The notes under the pieces are model-generated. The model worked only from the letters and a program-made list of their open reading frames with translations. It did no database searches and had not been told where the DNA came from. The position numbers were made by a program, and so were the translations under genes. Source: Blastocatellia bacterium (GTDB taxonomy: Bacteria > Acidobacteriota > Blastocatellia > Pyrinomonadales > Pyrinomonadaceae). Taken from it: DNA of 8,113 bases. Location of the stretch: positions 11,048-19,160 of the forward strand of contig DNNE01000183.1 of the NCBI GenBank assembly GCA_003487805.1, read 5' to 3'. How positions within the stretch are numbered: position 1 is the first letter of the stretch; each line of letters begins with the position of its first letter. Shown piece after piece: positions 1-6,254 of the stretch.

Positions 1-62
1 TTAGCGGCGGGCTCCCGCCCGCCGATGTTCCCGAGAGATGGCGGGCAGTAGCCCGCCTCTAA
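1..62. repeat. GC-rich paired-palindrome (REP/BIME-like) element upstream of nuoL
   Basis: Two arms, 1-23 and 40-62, are reverse complements at 20 of 23 positions around a 16-nt spacer. Each arm can also fold on its own: the right arm forms a 7-bp stem (ggcgggc, 40-46, with gcccgcc, 51-57) around an AGTA loop, and the left arm pairs 6-11 with 18-23. The right arm plus the following bases (40-64) matches 8056-8080 at 22 of 25 positions, so this is one copy of a dispersed family rather than a private hairpin. It ends 16 nt before the nuoL start. There is no T-tract after it, so a rho-independent terminator is unlikely. No coding sequence is evident in 1-78. Confidence 0.85.
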
Positions 63-78
63 ACGAAATCAAGTTTTC

Positions 79-2484
79 ATGTACAAATACATCTGGCTAG
101 TTCCTTTGCTTCCGCTTGCTGGCGCTGCGCTAAACGGCATCTTTGGCCGTCGCTTCGGCTTTTCAGAAAAGCTGATTGGCGGAATTGCGGTCGCTTCGGT
201 CGCGCTCTCGTTCTTAATTAGCCTCACCGCGGTTTACTCATACGGGTTCAGCGGCAGCTCGCTTTGGCCCAATCCTTACGTCACGACTCAAACCGCGTTC
301 AACTGGATTCCCGCGGGTGCAGTCAAGCAGACCCTTGGTCAAGCCGAAACCTCGACAACGATCTCTGTCGCGAATCAACCGGTCAAAGTCGCGTCACCGC
401 GCGCGACGTTGCTCAATATTGAATGGAGCTATCAACTCGATCCTTTGTCAGCAATCTTCATGCTGATTATTACCGGCGTGGGGCTCTGCATCTTCGTCTT
501 TGCCACCGGCTACATGCATGGTGAAACCGGCTTCTATCGATTCTTCGCCTACATGGGGCTCTTCATGTTTTCGATGCTCGTGCTGGTGATGGGCTCGAAT
601 CTCGTGATGATGTTCGTCGGCTGGGAGGGCGTCGGACTGTGCTCTTACTTATTGATTGGTTATTACTTCAATCGACAGGAAGCGGCGAACGCGGCACGCA
701 AAGCTTTTGTTACAAATCGAATCGGCGACTTCGGTTTCATACTGGCGATCTTTGCCCTGATCGCGACGTTTGGCACCGCCCAATACACAAGTGTCGTTTC
801 GCAAGCGGCCAGCTATCCGGTCGAATCGCTGGGCCATTGGGGCCTGATGTCGTGGATCGCTCTGGGCCTGATGATTGGCGCCTGCGGAAAATCAGCACAG
901 TTTCCGCTTCACGTTTGGCTGCCGGATGCGATGGCCGGGCCCACGCCGGTCTCGGCCCTGATTCATGCGGCCACGATGGTCACTGCCGGCTTGTACATGC
1001 TCACGCGGACTAACGTGATCTTTCAGCATTCAAAAACGATGATGCTGGTCGTCGCTTTAGTGGGCGCGTTCACTGCGATCTTTGCCGCGACCATCGGGAT
1101 CACGCAAAACGACATCAAGAAGGTTCTTGCTTACTCGACCGTGTCACAGCTCGGTTTCATGTTCCTGGCCTGTGGCGTCGGCGCATTTGTAATCGGAATC
1201 TTTCACGTGATGACGCACGCGTTCTTCAAAGCCCTGATGTTCCTCGGCGCGGGTTCAGTTATTCACGGCATGCATCACGAGCAGGACATGCGCAAGATGG
1301 GCAACCTGCGGAAGTACATGCCGTACACCTACTGGACTTTTGTCGCCGGCTGGCTGGCGATCTGCGGCATCATTCCGTTTAGCGGCTTCTGGTCCAAAGA
1401 TGAAATTCTTTGGAATGCGGCTTCGACCACGCACATCCCGCTGGGTTGGTTAGTCTGGCTGGTCGGCACCATCGCGGCGACGTGCACCGCGTTCTATATG
1501 ACGCGTCTGATGGCGATGACGTTCTGGGGTGACGAAAAATTTCGGGCCGCGCACAAACACAGCCTGGAACACGAAGGCGATGCTATCCGCAAGGATCACG
1601 CGACCGATAAGGGTCACGTGCATGTTCCATATGAGTCACCCAAGTCGATGTGGGTGCCGCTGGTTGTGCTCGCGATCTTTGCGACCCTCGGCGGGTTCGT
1701 CGGCATCAGCACTGCATTTACGAGTGGCAAAGAAGTTGGCGGGCGAATGAATATCGTCACCTGGCTGAATCCGATTATCTGGAATCCAGCGACAGGACAA
1801 TTTGGAAAGGCGGAAGAATCTGGAAAGCCTGAAGAATGGAAGATATCGCCAAACTCGACTCCGATGCTGGGGAACGAAGGTCCGTTTGGAACAAACGCGA
1901 CCGCCGCAGAGCGTGAACGACTTCAAACTCAACTTCATCCGAAAACTGGTGAAGCAGAAGCTCACACCGGATTCAATCTCGCGCATGCAGTGGAATCAAA
2001 ACTCGGCAGCGAGACTGCGACTGAGTGGGTATTCATCCTGATCTCGCTGATGGTTGCGGGCATTGGCATCGGACTTGGTTTCTTGTTCTACATCAAGGAC
2101 ACACGTTTGCCGGATATTTGGGCGACGCGTTTGCGGCCGCTGTATGAAGCCAGCTATCACAAATATTGGATTGATGAGTTTTATGGCTGGGCCGTCACGC
2201 GGCGCACGATGGATCTGGCGCGCGGCGTTTTCGCGTTCGATTCGAAAGTAGTTGACGGCGCGGTGAATGGAACGGCATGGCTGACGCGCTTGACCAGCAA
2301 GATCACCGGCGTCACGGATAAATACCTGGTTGATGGTCTGGTCAATGGGATCGCTAATTTTGTAGTTAGCTTGATGTCACCGATCGTGCGCGCGGCGCAG
2401 ACCGGACTGACGGCGAATTATGCGCTGGTGATGGTGATTGGATTGCTCGTCGCCGTGGCGATTTATGTCATAAAGATCTTTTAG
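79..2484 (+). CDS. nuoL: NADH-quinone oxidoreductase subunit L (complex I antiporter-like subunit)
   Basis: This is the distal proton-pumping subunit of the complex I membrane arm, an inner-membrane protein with about 16 membrane segments and a C-terminal lateral helix. Core residues match E. coli NuoL by motif: E183 (WEGVGLCSYLLIG; E144), D217 (NRIGD; D178), K271 (GKSAQFPLHVWLPDA; K229), H296 (LIHAATMVTAG; H254), H376/H380 and K384 (HVMTHAFFK) and K440 (GFWSKDEI; K399). At 801 residues it is far longer than E. coli NuoL (about 613). The extra length lies in a loop near residues 57-118, a His-rich loop at 485-522, a hydrophilic insert at about 545-648, and a longer C-terminal lateral-helix region carrying two VDGxVNG motifs (725-731, 751-757). 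The ATG at 79 gives a normal N-terminus (MYKYIWLVPLLPLAG), but no clear Shine-Dalgarno precedes it. nuoK would be expected upstream, outside the window. No frameshift is seen. Confidence 0.98.
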   Translation: MYKYIWLVPLLPLAGAALNGIFGRRFGFSEKLIGGIAVASVALSFLISLTAVYSYGFSGSSLWPNPYVTTQTAFNWIPAGAVKQTLGQAETSTTISVANQPVKVASPRATLLNIEWSYQLDPLSAIFMLIITGVGLCIFVFATGYMHGETGFYRFFAYMGLFMFSMLVLVMGSNLVMMFVGWEGVGLCSYLLIGYYFNRQEAANAARKAFVTNRIGDFGFILAIFALIATFGTAQYTSVVSQAASYPVESLGHWGLMSWIALGLMIGACGKSAQFPLHVWLPDAMAGPTPVSALIHAATMVTAGLYMLTRTNVIFQHSKTMMLVVALVGAFTAIFAATIGITQNDIKKVLAYSTVSQLGFMFLACGVGAFVIGIFHVMTHAFFKALMFLGAGSVIHGMHHEQDMRKMGNLRKYMPYTYWTFVAGWLAICGIIPFSGFWSKDEILWNAASTTHIPLGWLVWLVGTIAATCTAFYMTRLMAMTFWGDEKFRAAHKHSLEHEGDAIRKDHATDKGHVHVPYESPKSMWVPLVVLAIFATLGGFVGISTAFTSGKEVGGRMNIVTWLNPIIWNPATGQFGKAEESGKPEEWKISPNSTPMLGNEGPFGTNATAAERERLQTQLHPKTGEAEAHTGFNLAHAVESKLGSETATEWVFILISLMVAGIGIGLGFLFYIKDTRLPDIWATRLRPLYEASYHKYWIDEFYGWAVTRRTMDLARGVFAFDSKVVDGAVNGTAWLTRLTSKITGVTDKYLVDGLVNGIANFVVSLMSPIVRAAQTGLTANYALVMVIGLLVAVAIYVIKIF

Positions 2485-2486
2485 TC

Positions 2487-2540
2487 TTCTCGGTGTCCTC
2501 TGTGGTGATGATCCACTTTCACCACAGAGGACACAGAGAA
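2487..2540. repeat. Inverted repeat of the 'ccacagaggacac' family between nuoL and nuoM
   Basis: Arms 2487-2508 and 2519-2540 pair at 21 of 22 positions (the innermost 16 perfectly: 2493-2508 with 2519-2534) around a 10-nt loop. The element starts 2 nt after the nuoL stop and ends 15 nt before the nuoM ribosome site, so it fills the intergenic gap. From memory, 'accacagaggacacagag' strings recur between genes in many Acidobacteriota and other environmental genomes, but copy number cannot be checked here. As RNA it would form a strong hairpin between two co-transcribed genes. No T-run follows, so it does not look like an intrinsic terminator and may instead stabilise the upstream message. Confidence 0.85.
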
Positions 2541-2555
2541 ACACTGAGACTGTAC

Positions 2556-2560
2556 GAGGA
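2556..2560 (+). promoter_or_regulatory. Ribosome binding site of nuoM
   Basis: GAGGA lies 5 nt before the GTG at 2566. It is the only well-placed Shine-Dalgarno-like site seen ahead of the three nuo genes here, and it supports the non-ATG start of nuoM. It sits just outside the 3' arm of the preceding inverted repeat, so the hairpin would leave it exposed. Confidence 0.65.
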
Positions 2561-2565
2561 CTGAC

Positions 2566-4260
2566 GTGTTCACAAACAACCTTCTCTCGATCATCACGTG
2601 GCTGCCGGCGGTTGGCGCGATTCTGATTCTTGGTCTGTTCAAGAAAGAGCAGAACCAGATCATCAAGAAATTCGCGACCGCCTGGCTGGCGCTCGATTTC
2701 ATCATCTCATTGTGGCTGTTCGGATATGACCGCGTCGCGGGTGGTTTTCAGTTTCTCGAAGATCGCCAATGGATTCCGGTGATCGGCGCGCGCTATCAAA
2801 TGGGCGCGGACGGAGTGGCGGTGTTGTTGCTGGTGCTGACAACATTTCTCGGTGTCCTGGCCGCATTGTCGTCATGGAATTACATACAAAAGCGCGAGAA
2901 GGAATACTACGTTCTGCTGCTGGTTTTGCAGACGATGGTACTCGGCGTCTTCTCGTCGATGGATCTCTTCTTGTTCTATTTGTTCTTTGAAGTCAGTTTA
3001 GTGCCGATGTACTTCCTGATCGGAATCTGGGGCGGCGACAATCGCCTCTACGCGGCCATCAAATTCTTTCTTTACACGCTGGTCGGATCAGTCGTAATGC
3101 TTTTGGGCGTGCTGAAGATGTATTTCCTGACGCAGGACACGGCCCTGACCTCGAAGGTAACTCAAGCCACCATGGATTTGCTCGCGGGTAATCCCAAAGC
3201 CACGGCGATGGTTGCGTCAACCATTCAGCAAGCGGCGCAAAACGGCACGGGAACTTTCAGCATTCTCTATATGCAGGCGGTCGGTTCAGTCATACCGATG
3301 GGTACGATGCAAGTGCTTCTGTTCTTTGCCTTCGCGCTTGGCTTTGCGATCAAGGTCCCGATGTGGCCGTTCCACACGTGGCTGCCTGATGCTCACGTCG
3401 AAGCGCCGACTGCCGGCTCAGTAATTCTCGCCGGCATCCTGCTGAAGCTGGGAACTTATGGCTTCTATCGTTTCAACTTGCCGATGTTTCCGAAAGCATC
3501 GATGGATGAAGTGTTCTTCGGCAAATTCGGCGTGCGCAGCATCATGATCTTTCTGGCGATCGTGTCGATTATCTATGGCGCGCTGGCGGCAATGTATTTC
3601 GTCGTGAAGAAAGATGGTGACGTGAAGAAGCTGGTCGCCTATTCGTCCGTTTCATCGATGGGCATCGTCATGCTCGGACTGTTCGCATTGAATCCTAACG
3701 GTTTGAATGGTGCCGTCCTGCAGATGATCAATCACGGCATCTATTCGGGTGCGCTGTTCCTTTTGGTCGGAATCATTTATGAGCGCCGACACACGCGCAA
3801 GGTCTCCGAGTTCGGCGGCCTGTCGCATGTCATGCCGGGTTACTCGGCGATATTCTTAGCGATGGCCATGACCGCGATCGGCTTGCCGTTGCTGGCGGTT
3901 TTCATCTCGGAATTCCTGGCGATGCGGGGTGCGTTCGAAGCAAATCCGGTCTGGGCCGGTTGGGCCGGCCTGGGAATTATTCTAAACGCCGCTTACATGC
4001 TTTGGCTCTATCAACGAATGTTCTTTGGTGAAATTGAAAACGAAAAGAACAGGCTGCTGCCGGATTTGAGTGGACGCGAATGGGCTTACATGATGCCGCT
4101 CGTCGTCATGTCACTCTGGATCGGAATCTATCCGGGACCTTTCCTGAGATACATCGAGAAACCGGTGAACGCGATTGTGAAACAGATAAGACCGACTTAT
4201 CAGATACCCGGTGAGCCGGCAACCGCGACCAGCGCGCCAGTGCAGATCAGACAGAAGTAA
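2566..4260 (+). CDS. nuoM: NADH-quinone oxidoreductase subunit M (complex I antiporter-like subunit)
   Basis: This is the middle proton-pumping antiporter-like subunit of the complex I membrane arm, with about 14 membrane segments. Diagnostic residues: E142 (LFFEVSLVPMYFLIGIWGG; E. coli E144), K263 (AIKVPMWPFHTWLPDAH; K234), K294 (ILLKLGTYGF; K265), H390 (MINHGIYSGALF; H348) and E449 (FISEFLAMRGAF; E407). The position of E. coli H322 is serine here (S364, in VSSMG), and the usual small residues around LPG..FxGEF in the twelfth segment are altered (LPLLAVFISEF, 440-450). It has 564 residues against about 509 in E. coli. Much of the excess is a polar stretch at about 188-245 between two membrane segments, and there is a short Pro/Ala-rich tail. 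Translation starts at GTG 2566, supported by GAGGA 5 nt upstream. The gene lies 81 nt after nuoL and 128 nt before nuoN. Confidence 0.98.
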   Translation: MFTNNLLSIITWLPAVGAILILGLFKKEQNQIIKKFATAWLALDFIISLWLFGYDRVAGGFQFLEDRQWIPVIGARYQMGADGVAVLLLVLTTFLGVLAALSSWNYIQKREKEYYVLLLVLQTMVLGVFSSMDLFLFYLFFEVSLVPMYFLIGIWGGDNRLYAAIKFFLYTLVGSVVMLLGVLKMYFLTQDTALTSKVTQATMDLLAGNPKATAMVASTIQQAAQNGTGTFSILYMQAVGSVIPMGTMQVLLFFAFALGFAIKVPMWPFHTWLPDAHVEAPTAGSVILAGILLKLGTYGFYRFNLPMFPKASMDEVFFGKFGVRSIMIFLAIVSIIYGALAAMYFVVKKDGDVKKLVAYSSVSSMGIVMLGLFALNPNGLNGAVLQMINHGIYSGALFLLVGIIYERRHTRKVSEFGGLSHVMPGYSAIFLAMAMTAIGLPLLAVFISEFLAMRGAFEANPVWAGWAGLGIILNAAYMLWLYQRMFFGEIENEKNRLLPDLSGREWAYMMPLVVMSLWIGIYPGPFLRYIEKPVNAIVKQIRPTYQIPGEPATATSAPVQIRQK

Positions 4261-4267
4261 AAAGAGC

Positions 4268-4376
4268 GTGCTTTGTACTTAGTGCTTAGAGCTTAGTTCT
4301 TTGTTGGACGTTGATCTCGGGAATGAAAAAGATGCTGACGAGCTAGCGAGCAAAGTACAAAGCACGAAGTACAAAG
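4268..4376. repeat. Inverted repeat of the 'ctttgtactt' family between nuoM and nuoN
   Basis: Positions 4268-4280 are a perfect 13-bp reverse complement of 4353-4365. In an alternative register, 4271-4287 pairs with 4360-4376 at 16 of 17 positions. The right side contains two adjacent 'aagtacaaag' units (4353-4362 and 4367-4376), which explains the two registers. The loop of about 72 nt shows no gene. The element occupies most of the 128-nt nuoM-nuoN gap. From memory, 'ctttgtacttagtgctt' strings are frequent intergenic repeats in some soil bacteria. No promoter or intrinsic terminator could be made out in this gap. Confidence 0.8.
4277..4297. repeat. Three tandem heptamers (RCTTAGW) inside the left arm of the repeat
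   Basis: Positions 4277-4283, 4284-4290 and 4291-4297 read acttagt, gcttaga and gcttagt: three head-to-tail copies of a 7-nt unit differing only at the first and last base. The array overlaps the left arm of the nuoM-nuoN inverted repeat and probably reflects slippage growth of that element. Confidence 0.65.
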
Positions 4377-4388
4377 TTCCGAAACATA

Positions 4389-5969
4389 ATGCCATTTCTT
4401 TTCCAAACCACGGGCCTATTCAACTTCCGCGATCTGCAGTTGATCGCGCCTGAACTGATCATCACTGTCGCCGCCTGTGCGGCGCTGGTGATGGAAGTGA
4501 TCCTTCCGTACAAGCTCAGCAAATGGACCGCGTACTCTTCGCTCGCTGGTATCGGTCTGGCCTTCGTTTCACTGGGCGCGCAGTTCCTCAGCATGGGTGG
4601 CACGTTTCGTTTGGCGTCGCTCACAAACCTGGCTCCGATCGACGGTTTCTATGGGATGGTGCGCATCGATGGTTTCGCTTTGCTCTTCCGCGCGATCTTT
4701 CTGATTGCCGCAGCGCTGGCGATTGCCATTTCGATCCGCTTTCTGGACATCGAGCGCGAACAGCACGGCGAATACTACTCGCTGATTCTGTTTGCCACCG
4801 TCGGCATGATGTTCCTCGGCAGCGGCTATGATCTGATCTCGCTTTACATCTCGCTCGAGCTGATGGCCCTGACGTTCTACGTGCTGGTCGCCTTCACCAA
4901 ACGCGAACGCCGCTCAAACGAAGCGGGGATGAAATACTTTCTGTTGGGAGCGTTTTCATCGGGCATTCTGCTTTACGGCATGTCGGTGCTTTATGGCGTG
5001 ACCGGCTCGACAAATCTCGGCGAGATTGGACGAAATCTTAATAGTACCGGCGATTTAAGACCGTTCGTGCTGATCGGGATGATCGCATTGGCCGCCGGAT
5101 TATTTTTCAAGGTCGCCGCCGTGCCGTTTCACATGTGGGCGCCGGATGCTTACGAAGGCGCGCCCACGTCGGTCACAGCTTTTCTCTCAACCGGATCGAA
5201 AGCTGCGAGCTTCGCGCTCTACGCTCGAATCTTCTTCGTGGCTCTTGGTCCTATGCAGGTTGATTGGGCCCCGCTGCTTGGGATTGTCGCAGCCTTAACA
5301 ATCGTGGTCGGCAACTGGGCCGCGATCACACAAGAGAATTCCAAGCGGCTGCTGGCTTACTCTTCGATTTCGAATGCCGGCTATCTGCTGCTTGCGATCA
5401 TTGCGAACAACAGCTATGGCAACATCGGCCTGGTAATTTATCTGGTCGTGTACACGCTGATGAACATGGGAGCGTTCGGCGTGATCATCAGCCTGCGGCG
5501 GCGCGGGATCATCGGCGACAACGTCGATGACATGACAGGCCTGGCGCAAAAAGCTCCGGGGATGGCGGCGATGATGGCAATCTTTATGCTGTCACTGGGA
5601 GGCTTGCCGGGAACCGGCGGATTCATCGGCAAATATTTTCTGCTCTGGGGACTGCTCAGTCGCGGCGAGACCGAGCACAAGTCATGGTATTACTGGCTGG
5701 CCGGCTGGGCAGTCATCAATATCGTCGTGTCCTTCTATTACTACATTCGATTCATTCGGGTCATGTACCTGGGTGATCGGATTGCCGACGAACAACCGTT
5801 AACGATGTCTCCGGCGTTAAAGACCGCAATGGTTGCAGCGCTCGTCGGCATCATCGTTATCGGTGTCTATCCACAGCCATTCATCGTGCTCGCCCAGAAG
5901 CTGATTCCGGCTATCGCCACAACTGCGGCTCCCCCAGCAGCCTCGAACAATCCGGCGGCTTCGCAGTAA
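4389..5969 (+). CDS. nuoN: NADH-quinone oxidoreductase subunit N (complex I antiporter-like subunit)
   Basis: This is the antiporter-like subunit of the complex I membrane arm nearest the quinone module, with about 14 membrane segments. Key residues: E157 (LYISLELMALTFYVLVAF; E. coli E133), K241 (LFFKVAAVPFHMWAPDAYEGAP; K217), K271 (STGSKAASFALYAR; K247) and K415 (GGFIGKYFLL; K395). The motif LLAYSSIS-x-xGY carries N329 where E. coli and many homologues have histidine. The length of 526 residues is slightly above the usual 480-500; the excess is an N-terminal extension of about 20 residues and a low-complexity Ala/Pro/Asn tail (512-526). The ATG at 4389 has no recognisable Shine-Dalgarno and sits 12 nt after the preceding repeat element. 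As in most nuo operons, nuoN is the last structural nuo gene, and the next gene begins only 9 nt after its stop. Confidence 0.97.
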   Translation: MPFLFQTTGLFNFRDLQLIAPELIITVAACAALVMEVILPYKLSKWTAYSSLAGIGLAFVSLGAQFLSMGGTFRLASLTNLAPIDGFYGMVRIDGFALLFRAIFLIAAALAIAISIRFLDIEREQHGEYYSLILFATVGMMFLGSGYDLISLYISLELMALTFYVLVAFTKRERRSNEAGMKYFLLGAFSSGILLYGMSVLYGVTGSTNLGEIGRNLNSTGDLRPFVLIGMIALAAGLFFKVAAVPFHMWAPDAYEGAPTSVTAFLSTGSKAASFALYARIFFVALGPMQVDWAPLLGIVAALTIVVGNWAAITQENSKRLLAYSSISNAGYLLLAIIANNSYGNIGLVIYLVVYTLMNMGAFGVIISLRRRGIIGDNVDDMTGLAQKAPGMAAMMAIFMLSLGGLPGTGGFIGKYFLLWGLLSRGETEHKSWYYWLAGWAVINIVVSFYYYIRFIRVMYLGDRIADEQPLTMSPALKTAMVAALVGIIVIGVYPQPFIVLAQKLIPAIATTAAPPAASNNPAASQ

Positions 5970-5972
5970 ACT

Positions 5973-5977
5973 AAGGA
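5973..5977 (+). promoter_or_regulatory. Possible, badly spaced ribosome binding site of the 91-codon gene
   Basis: AAGGA lies between the nuoN stop (5967-5969) and the ATG at 5979, but with only 1 nt of spacer, much closer than is normally efficient. The reading frame is the same as nuoN's, so no earlier start exists after the nuoN stop. Initiation may therefore depend on ribosomes terminating at nuoN (coupling or reinitiation). Confidence 0.35.
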
Positions 5978-5978
5978 C

Positions 5979-6254
5979 ATGCAGAATGGTTTACCCGGCG
6001 CAGATCTAATCGAAGCTGGTCTGATAGACCTGCGAGAAGGACGCGAGACAGTTGCGGCTTTGCTGGTTGCCATCGGGGCGCCAAGGCTGCGGAGACTCGG
6101 CTGCGATCTTCCCGATAGTCTTCCGAAAAACCCTGAGCATCGTCTCTACAACCTGTTGGCGGAAGATGATTCTGATTCCGCACATTCGCGTTACAATGCC
6201 TACCTTCGCAGACTAGTTAGTTATGAGCGAGCAGCCGAATGCGTCAGGCCCTAA
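5979..6254 (+). CDS. Small conserved-looking protein paired with a nucleotidyltransferase
   Basis: This is a 91-residue soluble, charged protein with no signal peptide or membrane segment. Motif-like stretches are an amphipathic N-terminal helix with Leu/Ala/Glu (9-30), IGAPRLRRLG (32-41), PEHRLYNLLAEDD (52-64) and HSRYNAYLRRLVSYERA (69-85). The Arg/Tyr-rich second half looks like a conserved helix rather than random translation. From memory, proteins with 'AIGAPRLRRLG' and 'HSRYNALIRRLVSFERA' occur next to DUF6036-type nucleotidyltransferases, but I know no assigned function. The start at 5979 is forced, since the nuoN stop lies in frame 9 nt upstream. Its last 16 nt overlap the next gene in another frame, which suggests translational coupling. 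It could be an antitoxin-like or regulatory partner, or simply a conserved hypothetical protein. No helix-turn-helix is evident. Confidence 0.8.
   Translation: MQNGLPGADLIEAGLIDLREGRETVAALLVAIGAPRLRRLGCDLPDSLPKNPEHRLYNLLAEDDSDSAHSRYNAYLRRLVSYERAAECVRP

Noticed and set aside
1..78. End of an upstream gene such as nuoK
   Set aside because: The sequence is almost entirely a palindromic repeat. No NuoK-like C-terminus can be read in any frame.
639..1013. 124-codon + strand open frame inside nuoL
   Set aside because: It is an out-of-frame shadow of the most conserved part of nuoL. Its translation is rich in Arg, Gly, His and Cys with no family resemblance.
1636..1986. 116-codon open frame on the minus strand opposite the NuoL insert
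   Set aside because: It lies wholly opposite nuoL, has no recognisable motif (Arg/Phe/Ser-rich shadow translation) and no plausible start context. The nuoL frame explains the region.
2487..2540. Rho-independent terminator after nuoL
   Set aside because: The hairpin is strong but no T-tract follows, and nuoM with a good ribosome site comes immediately after. A dispersed repeat explains it better.
2481..2705. Minus-strand open frame across the nuoL-nuoM gap
   Set aside because: It runs through the inverted repeat and the nuoM start. The product has no motif, and its open frame depends on the repeat.
4261..4388. CRISPR-like or riboswitch element in the nuoM-nuoN gap
   Set aside because: The repeats are inverted arms plus heptamers, not regularly spaced direct repeats with unique spacers, and no known riboswitch core is recognisable.
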